Shown here in pieces: positions 45,842 to 55,039 of a stretch of DNA of 64,000 nt. The notes under the pieces are model-generated. The model had not been told where the DNA came from. It was given only the letters and a program-made list of their open reading frames with translations, and did not search any database. Source of the stretch: Nostoc sp. UCD121 (GTDB lineage: Bacteria; Cyanobacteriota; Cyanobacteriia; Cyanobacteriales; Nostocaceae); the NCBI RefSeq assembly GCF_014222285.1, contig NZ_JACKZS010000015.1, forward strand, positions 1 through 64,000. Reading direction: 5' to 3'. The position numbers and the translations under genes were made by a program. Each line of letters opens with the position of its first letter. Position 1 is the first letter of the stretch.

Positions 45842-46736
45842 GGTTGGCAGCAAAATAAGAATCGATCAAGGTAGCAGAGCGAATAGGGCGACCTAATTGG
45901 TACTGAGCATACTGGCGCAAAATCTGCTCAACAGATAACCAGTTATGGTCTCTAGCACCATCAATTTGCATTATCTCTGGTTGTGACAGATGTTGAAGCA
46001 AAGCCAGTTCCATAGCACCCAGACGACTAGAAATCAAAGGTATTTCTTGCCGATGCACAACAACTGTTTGGGCTGTTTGGGCATGGGGCATGGGCAATGG
46101 GATATGGGGAATGGGGTATTGGTTATTAATCTCCCCCTTTCCCTCTGTTCGTAAACGTTTCCAAGCTTCCAAGCAAATTGTTCCACCCGTAGGGACGCTA
46201 AATCCTATCTGCCAGTTGGGGTCTGTAAAGTCTGGCTTGAGGGAGCGCCCAGATAAGCAGCATACTTGCACTTGCGGCGTTACTCCTGCTAAGGCTAAAA
46301 GGTGAAACACCCCATGAGCCAGATGAGCCAAAACACCAGAAGAATTTGTACTAGACAATGCTTCTAAACGATGGAGATGTTCATTGAACAACTCATAAAG
46401 TTCTTCTTGGGGTTGTTCGCTCAAAGCTTGAGAGAGGACTATTTCTGCTAAATATTGGCTAGCAGCCAATTTTCCTAAATCTTTAGCTAAACCAGGATAA
46501 GTTTTTAACGTCTGTGCTTGAGTAATTTTATCAAGCGATCGCCCTTTGGCGATCAATAATTCATTCACAACAAACATACCACTCCTGCCGCCCAAACTGG
46601 AGTTGTGCTTACGTGCCCCTGGAGCAACTGCTCGAATCAGACCGAATTCTGGTGTCAAAATGGTCACTATTTTATCTGATTCTCCCAGCACCTGAGTTTT
46701 AAGATTAATTCCGGTTGCTTTGTAGGTTCTACTCAT
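45825..46736 (-). CDS. recO: DNA repair protein RecO with a repeat-encoded insert
   Basis: 303 residues. RecO helps load RecA in RecF-pathway repair. The OB-fold start is [20 protein letters not shown], then [20 protein letters not shown] and a helical region; C112-type zinc residues occur in QVCCLSGRS. Around residues 198-222 lies [19 protein letters not shown], read from the genomic GGGCATGGGGCATGGGCAATGGG spacer repeat (46078-46134). The frame is preserved, so the protein may still function with an added Pro/His loop. recO overlaps the MFS gene by up to 17 nt. Confidence 0.92.
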   Translation of the reverse strand: MSRTYKATGINLKTQVLGESDKIVTILTPEFGLIRAVAPGARKHNSSLGGRSGMFVVNELLIAKGRSLDKITQAQTLKTYPGLAKDLGKLAASQYLAEIVLSQALSEQPQEELYELFNEHLHRLEALSSTNSSGVLAHLAHGVFHLLALAGVTPQVQVCCLSGRSLKPDFTDPNWQIGFSVPTGGTICLEAWKRLRTEGKGEINNQYPIPHIPLPMPHAQTAQTVVVHRQEIPLISSRLGAMELALLQHLSQPEIMQIDGARDHNWLSVEQILRQYAQYQLGRPIRSATLIDSYFAANHDATI

Positions 46737-46915
46737 TAGTCATTAGTCATTAGCCAATCAATTTTGGATTTTGGATTTTAGATTAACGCCATACCTAAAA
46801 GTAGGGACTTACAAAAGGAATGCAAGGATTTTAGATTTTTCCATAGTTGAAACTAGCTACTCTGAAACCAGGTTTAAATTTTGAATCCTTCAATCCTTCA
46901 ATCCAAAATCTAAAA
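46737..46915. repeat. Mixed heptad and TTTTGGATT repeats, recO upstream
   Basis: AGTCATTAGTCATTAGCC continues from the recO start codon, then TTTTGGATTTTGGATTTTAG, answered by AATCCTTCAATCCTTCAATC and CAAAATCTAAAATTGGTC. Both spacer families are combined in one inverted structure. Confidence 0.65.
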
Positions 46916-46988
46916 TTGGTCATTGGGTTAGGACAAAGGGCATAGATGTGCCCGTAGTTTTTCGCAGGTTAGGAAGATAAACAAATGA

Positions 46989-47669
46989 CTATTCACCCTT
47001 CCCCAGATTATCGCGCTGGCGGATCAAATCGATACCGCGAGATGTGCCTAATCTAGTAGCACCCGCTACGATTAAGTCTAGAGCTTGATTGATAGTGCGG
47101 ATACCACCCGCAGCTTTAATTCCCACTTTTTCTTTTGCCAATTCCTGCAAAAATCGCACATCTGCTACTGTTGCACCGCCATTCCAACCTGTACTAGTTT
47201 TTAAGAAAGCCGCCCCTGCCTCCATAGCTATTTCAGCAGCTATTTTTTTCTCCGCATCTGTCAACAGGTTAGTTTCCAAAATTACCTTGACAGTTTGCCC
47301 AGTCTCTTCACAAATTTCGGCAATTTCCCGGTGGACTTCTTCAGTTCTACCAGCTTTCAACCAGCCCAAGTTCATGACCACATCCAACTCAGTGGCTCCA
47401 TTATCCGCCGCTTCTTGAGCCTCATAGAGTTTCACTGCTGAAGTTGTCGCACCAGAGGGAAAGCCAATCACAGTACACACCTTGGGATTCTTGCCGTGGA
47501 GGAGTTCGACAGCTTGTTTGACATAGGTGGGGTACAAGCAAACTGCCGCAAAATTGAATCTATATGCTTCTTCACACCACTGCTGAACCTGCTCTGGAGT
47601 AGCCGTTGGCGTTAACAGGGCGTGGTCGATAAATGGCGCAATATCAATATTTGGATAGTCTGCTGCCAT
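46989..47669 (-). CDS. deoC: Deoxyribose-phosphate aldolase
   Basis: 226 residues; cleaves 2-deoxyribose 5-phosphate to glyceraldehyde 3-phosphate and acetaldehyde in deoxynucleoside salvage. Schiff-base Lys157 is in [14 protein letters not shown], the helper Lys185 in [11 protein letters not shown], and Asp96 in [13 protein letters not shown] (beta/alpha)8 barrel of normal length. No other deo genes are close. Confidence 0.96.
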   Translation of the reverse strand: MAADYPNIDIAPFIDHALLTPTATPEQVQQWCEEAYRFNFAAVCLYPTYVKQAVELLHGKNPKVCTVIGFPSGATTSAVKLYEAQEAADNGATELDVVMNLGWLKAGRTEEVHREIAEICEETGQTVKVILETNLLTDAEKKIAAEIAMEAGAAFLKTSTGWNGGATVADVRFLQELAKEKVGIKAAGGIRTINQALDLIVAGATRLGTSRGIDLIRQRDNLGKGE

Positions 47670-47776
47670 CGTGATCTTCTGCCAGTAATTGATTATTAAA
47701 CTTTATAAAAAATTAAAACATTTCTTATATATATATTAAACCATATTTATTACGAGTTTATCCTGAAAACAAGCTA

Positions 47777-49018
47777 CTAACTTATTTTGGATGTTGGTTC
47801 TGTAGATGTTGCGGAATTATTGTAAGTGTTTAAGTTGACATTAGGCTTAGTAAGGTTAGAAATATTAACAGCATTTTTTACACCAATTCCTAAGAAGTTA
47901 GTAATAGTTTTAGCTAACGCATTGGATGCTAAATAGGGTACGCCATTACCAATAGTCTTAAACATATTAGTGAGTGACATATTCTCTGGAAGTACAAAAC
48001 TTGCAGGTAAAGATTGGATAGCTAAAGCTTCTGCTACAGATATTCGCCGGATTTTATAGGGATGCAAATGCACTTCATTATTTCCATAGCAAGCTGTCGG
48101 AGAGTAACGCCATCTGTGAAGACGCTTGAAAGACTTTTTAGAATCATCTCCTTCATCAATAGCAGCAAATCTTGTGATACCTGCCCTTGGTTTAAAACAG
48201 TTTTCAGTATTAGGATGCTTCAAAACATTATTTTTTCTAAACCAATATTCAACTGTTAATTCTTGAGGGATGTCGTCAGGACAAAGCATGATGGAATTTT
48301 CTTGGAATGGATCGCACTTCTGCCAAGGGTAAGCAAAAACCTCTTCTTGAGGATATAAAATATGATTTTTCCAAGGAAAAGACTTTTCAGTAAGTAACTT
48401 TTCACTACCGACATTTATTCCTATCTCTTTGATAAAATTATTTCGGAAACCAACGAGAATAATTCTTTCTCTATCCTGGGGTACACCATATTCAATAGCA
48501 TTAATTAACCGCTCTGTTAAGATATAGCCTGCTTCTAGTAGTTTTTGCTTGAGCGATTCAAAAAATAAACGGTGCTTTGTTGTTCTCCACAACCCCTTTA
48601 CGTTCTCAAATAAAAAGAAATCTGGAAGATTGCGGCAAATTAATTCAACATAAGAAGCGGAAAGCTTGCCATTATCTCCTAATCTTCCTCTATTTTTCCC
48701 GCCAATAGAAAAATCAGGACAGGGAGGGCCACCAATGAAGCCCACAATATTATTAGATTTGCGGCAGTCTTCTACTAACTCGCAAAGGTGTTGTGCTTGT
48801 AAACCTTCGTGAAGTTGGACTACATCTCCTCTTTCTCCGTGATGATACCCATATTCTGGCAATGGCAGATTGAGAATCTGGCGTGAATAGCGGTATGCTG
48901 CCATGAATGGTGAAAACATTTCATTGACGTAAACAATATTAAAACCGCTAGTTTCAAAACCTAAATCTAGGAATCCCGAACCAGCAAAAAAGGAGAAAAT
49001 ACAAGGGCGATCGCTCAT
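47777..49018 (-). CDS. DNA (cytosine-5) methyltransferase
   Basis: 413 residues with C5-methyltransferase motifs in order: I FFAGSGFLDLGFE, IV GFIGGPPCPDFS with catalytic Cys100, VI LFENVKG (Glu138), VIII QDRERI (181-186), IX RRISVAEALAIQSLP and X IGNGVPYLAS. The region 195-330 between VIII and IX is the target recognition domain. The last about 30 residues are Asn/Thr/Ser-rich. No restriction endonuclease is adjacent on either side, so it is probably a solitary, possibly regulatory, methyltransferase. Target sequence unknown. Confidence 0.93.
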   Translation of the reverse strand: MSDRPCIFSFFAGSGFLDLGFETSGFNIVYVNEMFSPFMAAYRYSRQILNLPLPEYGYHHGERGDVVQLHEGLQAQHLCELVEDCRKSNNIVGFIGGPPCPDFSIGGKNRGRLGDNGKLSASYVELICRNLPDFFLFENVKGLWRTTKHRLFFESLKQKLLEAGYILTERLINAIEYGVPQDRERIILVGFRNNFIKEIGINVGSEKLLTEKSFPWKNHILYPQEEVFAYPWQKCDPFQENSIMLCPDDIPQELTVEYWFRKNNVLKHPNTENCFKPRAGITRFAAIDEGDDSKKSFKRLHRWRYSPTACYGNNEVHLHPYKIRRISVAEALAIQSLPASFVLPENMSLTNMFKTIGNGVPYLASNALAKTITNFLGIGVKNAVNISNLTKPNVNLNTYNNSATSTEPTSKIS

Positions 49019-49304
49019 TTAATAACTAAATATTGTAAACCAGTCTTAATTAATATCAGAATACTTAGGGTTTATACTTACGTACCAATCAAAAGTTAAA
49101 AATTTGAAGGCTGCTTAAATAGTAAAAAAATTCATACTTCCTCTAAGTATTTAATATCTAAGTTTACTTAATCTTTAAGGAAAATCCCTGACAGAAAAAG
49201 AGTCTGAAGTCACAATTAAATATAAGAGTTTCTAAGCTCTAAACAATGTTGAAGACAAATATTTGTCATTCAACAAAAAACCGGGGTACTTCAGATTAAC
49301 TTTT

Positions 49305-50576
49305 ATGCGAATTTTAATTTACTCTTACAACTACTATCCAGAGCCAATTGGTATTGCCCCACTGATGACTGAATTAGCAGAGGGACTAGTGAAGCGTGGG
49401 CATCAAGTACGTGTAATCACCGCTATGCCCAACTACCCTGAGCGTCAAATTTATCAGGAATATCGGGGCAAGTGGTATCTCAACGAATATAAAAATGGCG
49501 TTCAAATTCAACGTAGTTACGTTTGGATTCGTCCACAACCCAATTTATTAGATCGGGTGTTACTAGATGCTAGTTTCGTTGTCACTAGTTTTGTACCTGC
49601 CCTCTTTGGTTGGCGGCCAGACGTGATTCTCTCAACATCGCCATCTTTGCCAAGCTGTGTGCCAGTTGCTCTTTTAGGATGGTTACGTGCTTGTCCTGTG
49701 ATCTTAAATTTACAAGATATATTACCAGAAGCAGCCGTTCATGTTGGTCTACTGAAAAATAAATGGCTTATAAAGTTATTTACAGTATTGGAAAAATTTG
49801 CTTACCACACTGCCAGTAAAATTAGCGTCATTGCCGATGGTTTTGTGGACAATTTGCGATCTAAGGGCGTAGAAGCTGACAAAATTGTGCAAATTCCCAA
49901 CTGGGTTGATGTAAATTTTATCCGCCCTTTGCCTAAAGAAAATAACCCTTTCCGTGCAGCACATAACCTGAATGACAAATTTGTAGTACTTTATTCTGGC
50001 AACATTGCTCTAACCCAAGGCTTAGAAAGCGTTGTCAAAGCCGCTTCTGTGTTGCGCCATATCCCAGATATTGTTTTTGTGATCGTTGGAGAGGCAAAAG
50101 GTTTACAGCGATTGCAACAGGAATGTCTAAACTGCGGCGCAGATAACGTTTTGCTACTGCCATTTCAACCCCGCAAAGATTTGCCACAAATGTTGGCAGC
50201 TGCCGATGTTGGTTTAGTAGTGCAAAAGAAAAATGTTGTATCCTTCAATATGCCATCAAAAATTCAAGTGCTACTTGCCAGTGGAGTGGCCTTAGTTGCC
50301 TCTGTACCAGAGAATGGTACAGCAGCAAGAGCCATCAGGCAAAGTGGCGGCGGAGTTATCGTTCCTCCAGAAGATTCCCAAGCTTTAGCGATGGAAATTT
50401 TAGATTTGTACCAAAACCCCGAAAAAGTCAAAACTCTGGGTTATAAAAGTCGCAAATATGCCGTTGAAAACTATGCTTTTGAACAAGCTTTAAATCAGTA
50501 TGAGTCATTGTGTTACTCATTAATGGCAGAGCGTGGAACAATTCAGTCCACCAGAGTTACAAAACAAGAAGTTTAA
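49305..50576 (+). CDS. Glycosyltransferase family 4, WcaI-like
   Basis: 423 residues from ATG 49305 (TTG 49263 is less likely). N-terminus MRILIYSYNYYPEPIGIAPL, then GHQVRVITAMPNYPERQIY, resembling colanic-acid type WcaI transferases. The C-terminal half has VVLYSGNIALTQGLESVV and a sugar-nucleotide loop around SFNMPSKIQVLLASG. A short hydrophobic stretch near residues 90-125 could attach it to the membrane. Divergent from the methyltransferase; faces the reverse-strand glycan operon. Confidence 0.88.
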   Translation: MRILIYSYNYYPEPIGIAPLMTELAEGLVKRGHQVRVITAMPNYPERQIYQEYRGKWYLNEYKNGVQIQRSYVWIRPQPNLLDRVLLDASFVVTSFVPALFGWRPDVILSTSPSLPSCVPVALLGWLRACPVILNLQDILPEAAVHVGLLKNKWLIKLFTVLEKFAYHTASKISVIADGFVDNLRSKGVEADKIVQIPNWVDVNFIRPLPKENNPFRAAHNLNDKFVVLYSGNIALTQGLESVVKAASVLRHIPDIVFVIVGEAKGLQRLQQECLNCGADNVLLLPFQPRKDLPQMLAAADVGLVVQKKNVVSFNMPSKIQVLLASGVALVASVPENGTAARAIRQSGGGVIVPPEDSQALAMEILDLYQNPEKVKTLGYKSRKYAVENYAFEQALNQYESLCYSLMAERGTIQSTRVTKQEV

Positions 50577-50680
50577 TCTACAGCAATGGGGTTAGATTGC
50601 ACAAAGTGCTAAATCCAAAACCCCTACGATTCTGTTCCTGTTGGGCATAATTTTCGTACCCTCTTTATGGTGGGCTGTAC

Positions 50681-52018
50681 TTAGAAGCTAAATGTTGTTC
50701 GAACCGTACCAACATAAGTATTGTGATTACTATCATTATGTTCTGGACTTGTAATCACAAATAGTCCTGGAGTTATTGCCAGATTATCTGTGACTTGATA
50801 GTGGTAAAAGGCTTCCAGATGTAAAGAGCTATCCTTATCTTTGAAGCCATCGCCGAAACTATTATGAGTCACTTTGGGAGGTTGACCCACAGTAAATCCT
50901 GCAAAGCTGCCTTTTCGTCCGATATCTCTGAGAGCTAGTAGCACTGCCCATGTGAAGATGGACGCATTGGGATCTGTTGGTAAATCTTCTGCTTTTGCAT
51001 GAATAAAACCAACTCTACCACCGAGAGTGATAACTGGGCTAAGTTGCCAAGCAGCTTCTGCACCAAGTGAATTAGCAACGATCGCATCTGCCTCATCATT
51101 AAATGGATCGCTGGTTAATTCGCTTCCAGTTCCCGTCTTCAAATTGTTATGAGAGTGAATATAGGTAAGGCTGAGTTCTGTTGTTTTAGTGGGTTCGAGG
51201 GTTAGTTGAGCGATCGCTCCGTAAGGGCTAGCAAAAATCCCCTTCTCTGAATTAGCTGCATTGCTACTGATATATCCTAATGACAAATTCAAAGCTTTAT
51301 TCAAATTATGAGAAATACCGATACCTGCGCCACTACCTTGGCGGCGAATGGGATTTTCTCGTCCAAATGTAGAAATCGATCCGTCTCCACTACCGCTAAA
51401 AAGAGGATTGACACTAGGAACAAAGTCGCCTAATCCTCCTCCCAAACCGTAGAAAGTCATGCGGGTTTGTTTGCCTAGTGGAAATCTGTACTCTAGCTCA
51501 TCTACTTCCACCTCATTGTCATCGTCACCATCAAATCCCAAATTTGTCATTTGAGTTCCAGTCACATCTTCTAATGCTGGTGTGTTCCTTGCTTGTAAGC
51601 GTACTTCCAATTTATCTTTTCCAGTAAAACTGCTTACGAAGCTCAGACGGACGCGATCGCTCAATACTAAATTTTCATTTATTGGTTTACTGCTATTGGC
51701 TCTCTTTTCACCAGCGAATCCAGTCACAGCAAAGATGACTTCCGCCTCAAGTTCAACATGGGGGGCAAACTGTTGCGTTTCTAATGCAGCAACGTTGGTT
51801 TCTAATAAAGTAACTCGTTTTTCAAGGGTTTTTAATTCTGTCGATAATTCAGAAACTGATGTGATTTTACTTAATGCATGATTCTCAGCATTATATTCAT
51901 TTAAATTATTAAAATTGTCGGGGATGGGTGTTGCATTAGCTGGAGTTATGCTAATTAAACTGCATGAGAGAATTAAGCTAATTAAGCGAAATCGTCGTAA
52001 ATACATTGAACCAAACAA
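50681..52018 (-). CDS. Outer-membrane porin lacking the SLH domain
   Basis: 445 residues from TTG 52018, with AGGAGAG 6-7 nt upstream (ATG 52006 is the alternative). A signal peptide ends near residue 29 (ITPANA). A coiled coil follows (ELKTLEKRVTLLETNVAALE), then a beta-barrel of the OprB/cyanobacterial iron-uptake porin type ending in the aromatic TVRTTFSF. Related porins carry an SLH domain of about 60 residues between a TSVSELSD motif and the coiled coil. Here KITSVSELS runs straight into TELKTLEKRV, so the peptidoglycan-binding part is missing. Confidence 0.85.
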   Translation of the reverse strand: MFGSMYLRRFRLISLILSCSLISITPANATPIPDNFNNLNEYNAENHALSKITSVSELSTELKTLEKRVTLLETNVAALETQQFAPHVELEAEVIFAVTGFAGEKRANSSKPINENLVLSDRVRLSFVSSFTGKDKLEVRLQARNTPALEDVTGTQMTNLGFDGDDDNEVEVDELEYRFPLGKQTRMTFYGLGGGLGDFVPSVNPLFSGSGDGSISTFGRENPIRRQGSGAGIGISHNLNKALNLSLGYISSNAANSEKGIFASPYGAIAQLTLEPTKTTELSLTYIHSHNNLKTGTGSELTSDPFNDEADAIVANSLGAEAAWQLSPVITLGGRVGFIHAKAEDLPTDPNASIFTWAVLLALRDIGRKGSFAGFTVGQPPKVTHNSFGDGFKDKDSSLHLEAFYHYQVTDNLAITPGLFVITSPEHNDSNHNTYVGTVRTTFSF

Positions 52019-52109
52019 TGCTCTCTCCTGAAAGTTATCAATTAAAACAATTGATATTGCTAATTTAGAAAATGTATTTTTTATTGTAGAGAATAAATAA
52101 GGATCTAAA

Positions 52110-53117
52110 TTATGATACGCTTCTAATACGTAAGCGCTGTTCGCATAGATTTAATAATGTTTTTGTAAAAGGACGACGTTCTAAAAATTGTGTGCTGATA
52201 TGAATATGTCGTACTAATGTTAAGGTAATGTAGGATTCAATTGAAGTTTTGAATTCCTCGTTTGTAAGCTGAATAAATCTTTCAGTTAGGGCAGTTTCCC
52301 AATCGCTTAATGCTTCTGATCTGCCAAGGATGCGAAGGCTGTGTTCTTTAATATGACCAATGAAGTTACCGATATCAATCGCCGGATTACCTTCACAATA
52401 TAAATCAAGGTCGATGAGATACAAACGAGAGCTATTAATAATCACTTGATCGGGATAAAAATCTCGATGGATGCCACAGCGTTTGAGTTCTGGAGTATTT
52501 TCTCCTAAATGATTACATGCTTCTAATATTTGTTCTAAGCGTTTTTTCCATTCTGGATATTGTTGCATCACCAATGGAATCCTTTCATTCAAGATTCGCA
52601 GTTCGTCTGACATGGTATGAGAACGGCGAGGAGGAATGTTAGTTTGGTGAAGTTTATGAGCAACTTCAGCAATTCGTTTTGCAAGGAAAAGGGTGTTGGT
52701 TTGAGTTAAGAATTGAGTAGCGATCGCTCCTTGAACTTTTCGCTGCAACCACATCTGCCATTCGGGGATTATTCCTACAGGTTGCGGTACTGAAATTCCA
52801 TCAGCACTATCATCTGCAAATCCTTTTTGCCACAAGGATTTTTGTAATTCATAACTATTAAAGTCTGTTCCTTTAGCTCGGATTTTGCTAATTAGGGTAA
52901 TGGTTTGCCCGTGATTATTGAGCAATTCATATTCAATCAAACAACGCCGCCCTGGTTTGTGACGGATGACTTGAATTTTTTGCAGTTGAGCATTTTGAAC
53001 GATTGGCAAGTACTGAGTGAACCGTTGTTGTACTTCCAATGGATCAAGCGCTGCTGACAAAAATGGCATTTTAGGATCGGTTACACTGTTAAAGCGATCG
53101 CTGACGAAAACAGTCAT
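52110..53117 (-). CDS. APH-like phosphotransferase
   Basis: 335 residues of the aminoglycoside/choline-kinase-like fold. The catalytic loop is CGIHRDFYPDQVII, and the metal motif LIDLDLYCEGNPAIDIGNF follows. An ATP-binding N-lobe lies before (RRCLIEYELLN). It is the last gene of the reverse-strand glycan cluster, 86 nt after the ABC exporter, so it more likely phosphorylates a sugar or lipid intermediate than an antibiotic; that is inference. Confidence 0.83.
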   Translation of the reverse strand: MTVFVSDRFNSVTDPKMPFLSAALDPLEVQQRFTQYLPIVQNAQLQKIQVIRHKPGRRCLIEYELLNNHGQTITLISKIRAKGTDFNSYELQKSLWQKGFADDSADGISVPQPVGIIPEWQMWLQRKVQGAIATQFLTQTNTLFLAKRIAEVAHKLHQTNIPPRRSHTMSDELRILNERIPLVMQQYPEWKKRLEQILEACNHLGENTPELKRCGIHRDFYPDQVIINSSRLYLIDLDLYCEGNPAIDIGNFIGHIKEHSLRILGRSEALSDWETALTERFIQLTNEEFKTSIESYITLTLVRHIHISTQFLERRPFTKTLLNLCEQRLRIRSVS

Positions 53118-53203
53118 ATTTATTGGGTGTAAATCTAAAAACTCTTATCGTCTCTACGCTTCTGCGTGAGAAAATCAACTTGTAAATATGCAGCATCGTA
53201 GGA

Positions 53204-55039
53204 TTATGTCACCAAAGGATTTGGCTTTTCCTCAGTTCGGATTGCAGTCTGCATTTGATACAATGCCGCATAGCGACCATTCTGTTGCATTAATTCCTGA
53301 TGAGTGCCTTGTTCTAGCACCTGCCCATTTTCTATGTAAAGAATTATATCTGCGCGAGTTGCAAGATACAGATCGTGAGTAATTAAGAAGGTGGTGCGGT
53401 TTTGTGAGAGGCGTTGTAGAGCATCAACGATCGCTTTCTCGTTGCCTTGATCTAGCCCAGTCGTGGGTTCATCTAAAATCAAAATTGGAGCTTGACGAAT
53501 AGCAGCACGGGCGATCGCAATTCGTTGGCGTTGTCCACCTGAAAGGGTTGCACCTCGTTCTCCCACAAGTGTGTTGTATCCTTGGGGTAAAGCTTGGATG
53601 AAATCATCAGCATTAGCTAGACGAGTGGCTGCTTCAATTTCCGCATCTGACACGCCGGCAATGCCGTAGGCAATATTTTCTCGAATGGTAGCGGCAAATA
53701 AGAGACTATCTTGCAAAACTACACTAATTTGTGGGCGCAATGATTCTAATGTGTACTCGCGGATATCCCGTCCATCAATCCTGATTTGACCCATCGTTGG
53801 GTCATAAAGTCGTAATAATAGACTTACTAAAGTAGATTTACCACCACCTGATGTACCAACGATCGCTACTTGCTGCCCTGGTTGAATCGTCAAATTAATA
53901 TCTTCCAGCAGAACTTGTCCTGGTTCATAGGCAAAGTGAACGCGATCAAAACAAACCTCACCTCGGAAAATTGGAGCCGGTATTGCATCCGGCAAATCTC
54001 GGACATCAGGTTGCTGTGATAATACATCTAAAATTCGCTCACCAGAGGCAGCAGCTTTAGCGAGTCTTCCGGTGTACTTAGCAAAGTTCTGAACTGGCTT
54101 AAAGGCATTTTTGAGATAGGTGAGAAATACCAGCACATCACCCGGTGTCAGTGCATTTCGCAATGCCAGCCAAGAGCCATACCATAAAACAATTGCTGTT
54201 CCAAGTGCAATTACAACATCAACGGTTCGTTCGAGATGAGCTGCAAGGCGTTGGGTTTTGACGCTCTCCTTAAGGCTACGGTGATTTTGTTGAGAAAAAA
54301 CTCGCGCAAAGGCATCTTGTAGTGAAAGGGCTTTGACCAATTTTATGGCAGCAATTGACTCAGCCGCCGTCGCCGCCACAGCCCCTTCTTGTTTGCGTTG
54401 CTTTAATGAAGACTCTCGAATTCGCTGACTCAGCCGATTTGTGACTAATGCAAACAACGGTAAGGTGAGCAGTGCCAGTAGGGTGAGGCTGCGATTTATC
54501 CAAAGCATCACGCTAATCATGCCAAACAGTGTAAGAATGCTCCCTACCAGTGGTAATGCTGCCGTGATCATAATTTCTTGCAGACGGCTAGCATCGCTAC
54601 TTACACGAATAATTAAATCGCCGCTACGAGCTTTGGTGTGGTAACTCAAGGACAAATCTTGAAGATGACAATAGAGATGATTACGCACCTCAGTCATGAC
54701 TCGGCTACCTACTGTTGCTAATCCAACGGTACTCCAATAGGCCGCAAGTGCGCGTAATCCGGTAATGACAAGGACTGTAACTGCTGAAACTGTCAGTAAT
54801 GTAACTGGCTCCAGGCGATCAATTAATGGGATATTGGTAGGCCGATCGCCTCGAATTAGAACGTAATCAAAGACAAACTTTAGGGGCCACGGTTCCAGCA
54901 CCCGTAGTCCGACATCCGCAACCAGAGCGATCGCAGAAATTAAAAGTAGTCCATACTGTTTGTGAATGTAAGGCCAGAAATAGCGTAATACTCCCCATAA
55001 ACCGGGAATAGCTTTTTTCTGTGGCTTTGAACGTCCCAT
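53204..55039 (-). CDS. ABC exporter, fused membrane and ATPase domains
   Basis: 611 residues. A six-helix exporter domain (residues about 25-320) is fused to an ATPase: Walker A GTSGGGKST (395-403), signature LSGGQRQRIAIARA, Walker B ILILDEPTTGLD and H-loop LITHD. MsbA/lipid-flippase type, acting as a homodimer. Its ATG directly abuts the stop of the preceding glycosyltransferase gene, so both are one operon. Export of a glycolipid or glycan intermediate is inferred from context. Confidence 0.92.
   Translation of the reverse strand: MGRSKPQKKAIPGLWGVLRYFWPYIHKQYGLLLISAIALVADVGLRVLEPWPLKFVFDYVLIRGDRPTNIPLIDRLEPVTLLTVSAVTVLVITGLRALAAYWSTVGLATVGSRVMTEVRNHLYCHLQDLSLSYHTKARSGDLIIRVSSDASRLQEIMITAALPLVGSILTLFGMISVMLWINRSLTLLALLTLPLFALVTNRLSQRIRESSLKQRKQEGAVAATAAESIAAIKLVKALSLQDAFARVFSQQNHRSLKESVKTQRLAAHLERTVDVVIALGTAIVLWYGSWLALRNALTPGDVLVFLTYLKNAFKPVQNFAKYTGRLAKAAASGERILDVLSQQPDVRDLPDAIPAPIFRGEVCFDRVHFAYEPGQVLLEDINLTIQPGQQVAIVGTSGGGKSTLVSLLLRLYDPTMGQIRIDGRDIREYTLESLRPQISVVLQDSLLFAATIRENIAYGIAGVSDAEIEAATRLANADDFIQALPQGYNTLVGERGATLSGGQRQRIAIARAAIRQAPILILDEPTTGLDQGNEKAIVDALQRLSQNRTTFLITHDLYLATRADIILYIENGQVLEQGTHQELMQQNGRYAALYQMQTAIRTEEKPNPLVT

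Noticed and set aside
47724-47740. TATATATATA run upstream of deoC as an origin or special element
   Set aside because: Simple AT-rich promoter-region sequence; no DnaA boxes or iterons.
52110-53117. Antibiotic-resistance kinase
   Set aside because: The APH fold is present, but the operon context (glycosyltransferases and ABC exporter) fits a metabolic kinase better, and no resistance-specific signature is visible.
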